A stretch of 21,012 nt of DNA from Candidatus Bathyarchaeota archaeon (GTDB lineage: Archaea > Thermoproteota > Bathyarchaeia > TCS64), in the NCBI GenBank assembly GCA_030601645.1, contig JAUWBQ010000009.1:1-21012 (forward strand). The letters are read 5' to 3'. Position 1 is the stretch's first letter, and each line of letters begins with the position of its first letter. Shown in pieces: positions 15,619 to 21,012 of the stretch. Under the pieces are notes generated by a model, which worked only from the letters and a program-made list of their open reading frames with translations, searched no databases and was not told where the DNA came from. Both the position numbers and the translations under genes were made by a program.

Positions 15619-16166
15619 TGTCGGCGAAGATGACCCTGGGGCAGACCGCCGAGATAGCGGGCCCGAAGAAGGCCTTCATCATCCCCAAGCCCGAGGTCGC
15701 AGCCTCGATGATAAAGAGGGCCAAGAGACCCCTGCTCGTCGTAGGCTCTAACTCGGTGAATACGAAGACTAACGACGGCGACCTCATAGACTGGGCCATC
15801 AGGCTCAACGAGAAGGGGGTAGTGACCGTGGCCGCCACGGGGCACACCATTCGCGAGTTCCTGAAGAGGGACGCGGAGGGCGTCAACAGCACACCCCTGA
15901 TGAACCTCGGGGACCGCCTCCGGGACCCCCAGTGGGGGGGCTTCGACGGCGAGGGGCCGTACGACCTCGTGGTCTTCGCGGGTCTTCCCTACTACTTGGA
16001 GTGGCTTGTGCTCTCCGGGTTGAAGAGCTTCGCGATGGACCTGAGGACCATCTCGCTGGCCAATAGCTATCAGCCCAACGCGAGTTGGAGCCTGGGCAGC
16101 ATGCGCGAGGACGAGTGGAAGGAAGTTTTAGATAAAATAGTGTCAATCTTAGAGGAGGAAGCGTAA
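15618..16166 (+). CDS. cdhB: CODH/ACS complex epsilon subunit (CdhB)
   Basis: This is the small subunit that pairs with CdhA in the alpha2-epsilon2 CO dehydrogenase of archaeal complexes. It has a Rossmann-like fold similar to the nucleotide-binding part of DHS proteins and may help FAD or electron transfer. The 182-residue protein shows KRPLLVVGSNS, a glycine turn, VTVAATGH and the tail YDLVVFAGLPYYLEWLVLSGLK, all typical. ATG 15618 shares a base with the cdhA stop (TGATG) and has GGAGG eight bases upstream. GTG 15615 one codon earlier is less likely. Acetogenic bacteria lack this subunit, so it marks the operon as archaeal in type. Confidence 0.92.
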   Translation: MSAKMTLGQTAEIAGPKKAFIIPKPEVAASMIKRAKRPLLVVGSNSVNTKTNDGDLIDWAIRLNEKGVVTVAATGHTIREFLKRDAEGVNSTPLMNLGDRLRDPQWGGFDGEGPYDLVVFAGLPYYLEWLVLSGLKSFAMDLRTISLANSYQPNASWSLGSMREDEWKEVLDKIVSILEEEA

Positions 16167-16167
16167 G

Positions 16168-17550
16168 ATGTCGATGTTCGAGGATATCCCCGTGGATGTA
16201 GGTATCATCTACGAGGGCGAGAGGATCCGGGGCCGGGACATGCAGGTGGAGCTGGGCGGCCCCCGAGAGGAATACAAGTTCGAGCTGGTCCAGGCCAAGG
16301 CCATGGATGAGATCGAGGACGGTAAGATCACAATCATAGGGAAGGATATCCATGAGTTGGAAGAGGGGAAGAACACTCCCTTCGGCCTCATCATCGAGGT
16401 CGCCGGCGAGGAGATCGAGAAGGACTTGGAGGGCGTTATCGAGAGGCGGATGCATGAGTACGCCAACTTCATCGAGGGCTTCATGCACCTCAACCAGCGC
16501 TACGACATCCAGATGAGGCTGAGCAAGAAGTCCTACCGGAAGGGCTTCAACAGCTTCAACATAATGGGGGAGGTCCTTAAGCGGCTGTACAAGACGGAGA
16601 TGCCCTTCATCGAGAAGATCCAGGTCACGTTCATAACCGACGCCGACGCCGTCAAGGAGTGGTACGCCAAGGCGCTGGAGATCTACGAGGCCAGGGACGC
16701 ACGGGCCAGAGGAATGAGCGACGACGACGTGGAAGTCTTTTACGGCTGCAGCCTCTGCCAGAGCTTCGCCCCCACCCACCTCTGCGTCATCACCCCCCAG
16801 AGGTACGCCAACTGCGGGGCCATCAGCTGGTTTGATGGTAAGGCTACAGCCAAGGTCGACCCGAAGGGGCCGGTCTTCGAGATCACAAAGGGAGAGATCA
16901 TCGACTCGTTGACAGGCGAGTACGAGGGCGTCAACGAGGTCGTCAGGGAGAAGTCCCTAGGCGAGATCGAGAGGGTACAGCTCTACACGGCTTTCGGCTA
17001 TCCTCACACAAGCTGCGGATGCTTCGAGGGATGCGCTTTCTACATCCCTGAGGTGGATGGGCTCGGCGTGGTCCACCGCAACTTCAAAAGCGAGACCGTG
17101 AACGGCCTGAGTTTCGTCATAATCTCCGACCTTACGGCTGGAGGTAGACAGGTGGACGGCTTCCACGGCCTATCCATCGAGTATATGCGCAGCCCCAAGT
17201 TCATGGTGGCCGACGGCGGATGGGACCGAGTTGTCTGGATGCCGACGGAGATCAAGGAGCGCATAAAGGAATTCATGCCCCCTGAGATCGTCCCCAAGAT
17301 CGCTACGGAGGACGAAGTCTCCAGTGTGGATGAGCTCAAGACCTTCCTAAAGGAGCAGGGCCACCCCATAGTCGAGAAGTGGAAGGAGGCTCCGGCCGAG
17401 GAGCCCAGCGAGATCACCGTACCCACCCTGGAGATGCCGGCAGGCGCCATCCCCATACAGGGAATGCCTGCGGGCATGGGCTTCACGATAATCCTGAAAA
17501 ACGCCAAGATCAAGGCTGAGAAGATGATAATAAAGGTCGACAGGAAGTGA
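16168..17550 (+). CDS. cdhC: CODH/ACS complex beta subunit, acetyl-CoA synthase (CdhC)
   Basis: This is the acetyl-CoA synthase. It condenses CO, a corrinoid-borne methyl group and CoA, or the reverse, at the A-cluster. The 460-residue protein is the short archaeal form lacking the N-terminal domain that docks CODH in acetogens. The A-cluster ligands are complete: C194, C197, C206 and C216 (CSLCQSFAPTHLC then ANCGAISW) for the [4Fe-4S] cube, and the C283-G-C285 motif (SCGCFEGC) for the two nickels. From what I know of the Moorella enzyme (C506, C509, C518, C528, C595, C597), the spacing is the same at every step. The phenylalanine equivalent to its F512 is F200. A Pro/Ala/Glu linker (390-430) leads to a C-terminal AMPAG-like tail typical of archaeal CdhC. 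GAGGAGGAA lies just upstream of ATG 16168, one base after the cdhB stop. Confidence 0.96.
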   Translation: MSMFEDIPVDVGIIYEGERIRGRDMQVELGGPREEYKFELVQAKAMDEIEDGKITIIGKDIHELEEGKNTPFGLIIEVAGEEIEKDLEGVIERRMHEYANFIEGFMHLNQRYDIQMRLSKKSYRKGFNSFNIMGEVLKRLYKTEMPFIEKIQVTFITDADAVKEWYAKALEIYEARDARARGMSDDDVEVFYGCSLCQSFAPTHLCVITPQRYANCGAISWFDGKATAKVDPKGPVFEITKGEIIDSLTGEYEGVNEVVREKSLGEIERVQLYTAFGYPHTSCGCFEGCAFYIPEVDGLGVVHRNFKSETVNGLSFVIISDLTAGGRQVDGFHGLSIEYMRSPKFMVADGGWDRVVWMPTEIKERIKEFMPPEIVPKIATEDEVSSVDELKTFLKEQGHPIVEKWKEAPAEEPSEITVPTLEMPAGAIPIQGMPAGMGFTIILKNAKIKAEKMIIKVDRK

Positions 17551-18758
17551 GTCCCTTGACCGAGAAGAAGAAAGAGATCCTCCGAATCAGCCTCGACCTG
17601 CTGGAGACCCTGGCCAAATTCCAGCAGATAGAGTTCGAGGACGTCGAGCTCACATTCGACGAACTGGAGATCTGGCTGTCCCCCGGCATTGTGATGGGCG
17701 CGCCCGCTGCGATTCCGACGCCAGTCGCCGTCAGGGCGAAGCCCACCTCCCTCCTAGAAGCCGAGGTCGGGATACCTATGCGGGACTACCCGGGAAGAGT
17801 CGTCGAGGTCAAGCTCGGGGCGACCAAGGCGGAAGGAGGGACCAGGGGGAGGTCGATAGTCATCGGAGGGGAGACCGCCCCCGCCTTCTACAACTTCCAG
17901 CAGACACTCCCCCATAAACCCGTCATCGCCTTCGACGTCTTCGACTGGCCCAAGGTGCCCCTGCCCAAGGCGATGAAGATGCACTTCAGGGAGGTCCTGG
18001 AGTCGCCTGCGGAGTGGGCGAAGCTCTGCGTCGAGAAGTTCGACGCCGAGATGATCAACGTCCACTTCTTGACCATCGACCCCCTCATCGAGGACGCGCC
18101 CCCGAGCGCCGCGGTCAGGATCGTTGAGGAGGTGCTCCAGGCCGTGGACGTCCCCATCGCCATCGGGGGCTGCGGGGACCCCCAGAAGGACCTCGACGTC
18201 TTCAAGGCGATAGCTGAGGCCACGGCCGGCGAGCGCCTGCTCTTCGGCTCCGTGACCCTGGATATGAAGATAGAGGAGACGGCGAGGATCATCAAGGAGC
18301 ACGGGCATGCGGTCATCGCCTTCACCTCCATGGACGTGAACAAGGCCAGGGAGCTGAACAGGAAGCTATACGACTTCCTCCCCAAGGAGGACATAGTCAT
18401 GGACACGACCACCGCTGCCCTGGGCTACGGCCTCGACTACGCCTTCACCGTCATGGAGCGGTGCAGGCTGGCTGCGCTAAAAGGGGACCCCGAACTCAAC
18501 CATCCCATCTCATCGGGCTCCACGAACGCCTGGGCCGCGAGGGAGGCGTGGATGAAGATGGGCCCAGAATGGTCGCCCAGGGAGCTCCGGGGGCCCATCT
18601 GGGAGACCATCACGGCCCAGACCCTCCTCCTGGCGGGGGTCGACTACTTCATGATGATGCACCCCGCCTCCGTCAAGGCGATCAGGACCCTGATCGACAA
18701 CCTGATGAGCGGAAAGAAGCCGAGCGAGACCTCCGACTGGGTCTCGCTCAAGCTGTAG
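17547..18758 (+). CDS. cdhD: CODH/ACS complex delta subunit, corrinoid protein small subunit (CdhD)
   Basis: This is the small subunit of the corrinoid iron-sulfur protein. With CdhE it carries the methyl group between methyl-tetrahydropterin and CdhC. The 403-residue product is a TIM-barrel protein with family segments GGETAPAFYNFQQ, PVIAFDVFDWP, the pterin-barrel-like INVHFLTIDP, VPIAIGGCGDPQKD, DTTTAALGYGLDYAF and MMMHPASVKAI. Translation starts at GTG 17547, overlapping the cdhC stop by four bases (GTGA); TTG 17556 is a weaker alternative. No separate AcsE-type methyltransferase is in the window. In archaeal systems the CdhD/CdhE pair is thought to accept the methyl group directly. It is translationally coupled to cdhC and followed by cdhE after 12 bp. 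Confidence 0.94.
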   Translation: MSPLTEKKKEILRISLDLLETLAKFQQIEFEDVELTFDELEIWLSPGIVMGAPAAIPTPVAVRAKPTSLLEAEVGIPMRDYPGRVVEVKLGATKAEGGTRGRSIVIGGETAPAFYNFQQTLPHKPVIAFDVFDWPKVPLPKAMKMHFREVLESPAEWAKLCVEKFDAEMINVHFLTIDPLIEDAPPSAAVRIVEEVLQAVDVPIAIGGCGDPQKDLDVFKAIAEATAGERLLFGSVTLDMKIEETARIIKEHGHAVIAFTSMDVNKARELNRKLYDFLPKEDIVMDTTTAALGYGLDYAFTVMERCRLAALKGDPELNHPISSGSTNAWAAREAWMKMGPEWSPRELRGPIWETITAQTLLLAGVDYFMMMHPASVKAIRTLIDNLMSGKKPSETSDWVSLKL

Positions 18759-18770
18759 GAGTGGGATGGT

Positions 18771-20186
18771 ATGCCGGCGAAAGAACTGAGCCCGATAGAG
18801 GTCTACAAGCTCCTACCGGGGACCAACTGCAAGGAGTGCGATGAGACCAACTGCATGGCCTTCGCGGCCAAGCTGGTGAACAGGGAGGCAACCCTCCAAG
18901 AGTGCACCCCCCTCCTCGACACGAAATACACGGATAGCTATAACAAGCTCTGGGCTCTCCTTAAGCCTGCAGTCAAGGCTGTGAAGGTGGGCGTCGGAGA
19001 CTGCGCCGTCACCCTTGGCGGGGAGTACGTCCTCTACCGCCACGAGTTCACATACTTTAACCCCACCGCCATCGCCATAGACGTCAGCGACGAGATGCCC
19101 GATGAGGAGTTCGAGGCCCGTATCAATGTGGCCGACGGATTCGAGTACGAGTACATCGGAATGAAGCTCACCCTCGACATGGTGGCCGTCAGGTCGTCAT
19201 CCAACGATCCGGCCAAGTTCGAGGCTGCCGCCAAGAAGGCGGCCGAGTTGACGGAGAAGCCCCTCGTCCTCTGCGCCCTCGATCCCGCGGTCATGGAGCA
19301 GGGCCTCGCCGCTGTCGGGAACAGAAAACCCCTCATCTACGCAGCCACCAAGGACAACTGGAAGGAGATGGCGGACCTCGCCCTCATGTACGACTGCCCC
19401 GTGGTCGCATCGGCGCCGTTAGACCTGAACGCGTTGAAGGGAGTCGCCAAGACCCTCCACGAGTACGGAGTAGAGAACATCGTGCTTGACCCCGGCACCC
19501 AGTGGGGCGACGGTATCTCCGCGACCCTAGACAACTTCACCATACTCAGGTGGGACGCCATCAACGAGGAGGAAGAATACCTGGGCTTCCCCCTCATGGG
19601 AGCGCCTATAGTTGCATGGGTGGAGAAAACCGAGGACCCCATCATCAACGAGTGGAACGAGGCCGTACTCTCCGCCGCCTTGATAACAAGGTTCTCGGAC
19701 ATCATCGTGGTGCACAGCGTCAGCGGCTGGGCCCTTCTGCCCCTGGTCTTCCTGAGGCAGAACCTCTACACCGACCCGAGGAAGCCCGTCGCCGTCGAGG
19801 CCGGGGTGAACACCTACGGCGAACCCGACGAGATGTCCCCTGTGCTCCTGACGACAAACTTCGCGCTCACGTTCTACACCGTCGCCTCTGACATCGAGTC
19901 GGCGAAGCTTGACTGCTACCTGGTGGTAGTGGACAGCGAGGGGATGTCCGTCGAGAGCGCCGTGGCCGGAAGGAAGGTGACCGCCGACATCATCGCCGAG
20001 ACCCTCAAGGAATACAAGGTGGGCGATCTGGTGAAGCACAGGCACCTCGTCATCCCGGGTAGGTCGGCGAGGCTGAGCGGGGAGATACAGGAGCTCACGG
20101 GCTGGAAGGTCTCAGTCGGGCCCATGGACTCCTCCGGCATCGCCAAGTACCTGGAGGAGAAATGGGTCCCGGACCCCGAGGACTAA
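18771..20186 (+). CDS. cdhE: CODH/ACS complex gamma subunit, corrinoid iron-sulfur protein large subunit (CdhE)
   Basis: This is the large subunit of the corrinoid iron-sulfur protein. Its N-terminal [4Fe-4S] domain reactivates Co(II) corrinoid, and the C-terminal domain binds the cobamide. The cluster cysteines are C20, C23, C28 and C45 (TNCKECDETNCMAF then LQEC). A TIM barrel follows (PLVLCALDP, CPVVASAPLDLNALKG, NIVLDPGTQW). The C-terminal B12-binding part includes TTNFALTFYTVASDIES and LVIPGRSARLSGEIQELTGWKVSVGP. The 471-residue length is standard. ATG 18771 has GGAG and GGGATGG upstream. It is followed by a 25 bp spacer to cooC that contains a T-rich stretch, which could cause partial termination. 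Confidence 0.95.
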   Translation: MPAKELSPIEVYKLLPGTNCKECDETNCMAFAAKLVNREATLQECTPLLDTKYTDSYNKLWALLKPAVKAVKVGVGDCAVTLGGEYVLYRHEFTYFNPTAIAIDVSDEMPDEEFEARINVADGFEYEYIGMKLTLDMVAVRSSSNDPAKFEAAAKKAAELTEKPLVLCALDPAVMEQGLAAVGNRKPLIYAATKDNWKEMADLALMYDCPVVASAPLDLNALKGVAKTLHEYGVENIVLDPGTQWGDGISATLDNFTILRWDAINEEEEYLGFPLMGAPIVAWVEKTEDPIINEWNEAVLSAALITRFSDIIVVHSVSGWALLPLVFLRQNLYTDPRKPVAVEAGVNTYGEPDEMSPVLLTTNFALTFYTVASDIESAKLDCYLVVVDSEGMSVESAVAGRKVTADIIAETLKEYKVGDLVKHRHLVIPGRSARLSGEIQELTGWKVSVGPMDSSGIAKYLEEKWVPDPED

Positions 20187-20211
20187 CCCAACCTTTTTCT
20201 TTCATCGTCGG

Positions 20212-21003
20212 ATGGTTCTCCTGATGGAAAGAAAGCTAGTCGTGTCGATCTCGGGCAAGGGCGGCACGGGGAAGACCACGCTCGCCGCCCTCCTCCTGAA
20301 ATGGATCATCCAGAACACGGGGGAGATAGCCCTCGTCGTGGACGCAGACCCCGCCACCAACCTCCCCGATGTCCTAGGGGTAGGCGTGGATAGAACCGTC
20401 GGCCAAGCTTCGAAGGAGATAAAGGACAGGATCGAGAAGGGCACCCTGTCCCCCACCATCCCCAAGAAGGACATCCTGGAGGCCCAGGTCTTCCAGACCC
20501 TAATCGAGGAGGACAGGTTCGACATCCTTGCCATGGGCCGGTCCGAGGGAGAGGGCTGCTACTGCTTCGTGAACAATATCCTGACCCGGATCCTTGACAC
20601 CCTCACCAGGAACTACTCCGTTACCCTCCTTGACATGGAAGCCGGTTTGGAGCACCTCAGCAGGAGGACCGACAGGGACGTGGATGCCATGATCGTGGTC
20701 ACCGACCCCTCCAAGATGGGCTTCGCGACCGCCAGGAGGATAAAGGAGCTCACCGAGGAGGTCCACATCGACATCAAGAACATATACCTCGTGGGGAACC
20801 GCTTCCCCGAGGGCATGGAAGACGCCCTTCAGAAGGCGGCGGACGACATCGGCTTCGAGCTGGCTGGGAGTATACCGGTCGACGATAACGTGATGTCCTT
20901 CAACATTACCGGGAAACCCCTGCTCGACATACCTGACGATTCCCCAGCCTACAAGGCGGTCGAGGAGATAGCCCAGCGGATCGGCCTCGACAAACTGAGG
21001 TGA
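20212..21003 (+). CDS. cooC: CooC-type nickel-insertion ATPase for CODH/ACS
   Basis: This is a SIMIBI/MinD-type ATPase that matures the Ni-containing clusters of CO dehydrogenase or acetyl-CoA synthase (CooC/AcsF family). It shows the deviant Walker A GKGGTGKTT (15-23), switch region DADPATN (44-50), the Ni-binding CYC motif (C116 and C118 in GCYCFVNN) that bridges the dimer, and the DMEAGLEHLSR signature (141-151). The 263-residue length is typical. ATG 20212 is given here. ATG 20224 is an alternative that begins MERKLVVSISGKGG, closer to relatives, with GGATGG eight bases before it. Neither has a strong ribosome binding site, and a T-rich tract sits at about 20192-20202. It is the last cdh-operon gene in the window, placed after cdhE and not between cdhC and cdhD as in some methanogens. 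Confidence 0.94.
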   Translation: MVLLMERKLVVSISGKGGTGKTTLAALLLKWIIQNTGEIALVVDADPATNLPDVLGVGVDRTVGQASKEIKDRIEKGTLSPTIPKKDILEAQVFQTLIEEDRFDILAMGRSEGEGCYCFVNNILTRILDTLTRNYSVTLLDMEAGLEHLSRRTDRDVDAMIVVTDPSKMGFATARRIKELTEEVHIDIKNIYLVGNRFPEGMEDALQKAADDIGFELAGSIPVDDNVMSFNITGKPLLDIPDDSPAYKAVEEIAQRIGLDKLR

Positions 21004-21012
21004 GACAATAAC

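Noticed and set aside
15883..16779. A 298-codon open frame on the minus strand across cdhB and cdhC
   Set aside because: It lies opposite two unmistakable genes with full motifs. The composition is biased and no family features are visible.
19527..20045. A 172-codon open frame antisense to cdhE
   Set aside because: It is a shadow of the conserved cdhE reading frame, with no ribosome binding site or recognisable content.
1..21012. CRISPR array, insertion sequence, tRNA or rRNA gene
   Set aside because: No repeated spacer units, transposase or integrase motifs, tRNA-like cloverleaf or rRNA segments were seen. The genes are close-packed and no gap exceeds 300 bp.

Overview
The window is archaeal chromosome. 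The evidence is ribosomal proteins L7Ae, S28e and L24e, a two-subunit clamp loader (RfcS/RfcL), an archaeal-type glutamyl-tRNA synthetase, TATA-box promoters with very short leaders, and a five-subunit CODH/ACS complex that includes the archaeal epsilon subunit. The DNA is GC-rich. An archaeal CODH/ACS paired with acetogen-style MetF/MetV suggests an uncultured anaerobic lineage using the Wood-Ljungdahl pathway, such as the Bathyarchaeia. That placement is inference; no marker here is decisive.

Layout: (1) 1-2240 holds the 3' part of a PAS sensor histidine kinase and a convergent PLP-dependent D-cysteine desulfhydrase/ACC-deaminase family gene. Each is broken by one small indel. (2) 2380-5650 holds an orphan coiled-coil protein and a large convergent M14 zinc carboxypeptidase. 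(3) 5770-11000, all on the minus strand, is an informational block: rfcS-rfcL overlapping by 4 bp, rpl7ae-rps28e-rpl24e, and gltX. (4) 11150-11500 is a small cysteine-rich protein of the 'nitrous oxide-stimulated promoter' family. (5) 11539-21003 is a Wood-Ljungdahl island: metF-metV on the minus strand, diverging from cdhA-cdhB-cdhC-cdhD-cdhE-cooC on the plus strand across a shared intergenic control region of about 150 bp.

Function of the island: MetF/MetV would reduce methylene-tetrahydropterin to methyl-tetrahydropterin. CdhD/CdhE is the corrinoid iron-sulfur protein that carries the methyl group. CdhA/CdhB is the CO dehydrogenase, interconverting CO2 and CO. CdhC joins methyl, CO and CoA at its Ni-Ni-[4Fe-4S] A-cluster to make acetyl-CoA, or runs in reverse. 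CooC is the nickel-insertion ATPase. The whole carbonyl branch and the last step of the methyl branch therefore sit in under 10 kb. No dedicated acsE methyltransferase, hydrogenase, Hdr or ferredoxin gene is visible here.

No gene-free stretch exceeds 300 bp. I saw no tRNA, rRNA, CRISPR array, insertion sequence or integrase. Points for a second look: the two frameshifts clustered in the first 2 kb, an extra tryptophan-rich segment inside RfcL, the metFV/cdhABCDE-cooC arrangement, and several start codons best set by promoter geometry.
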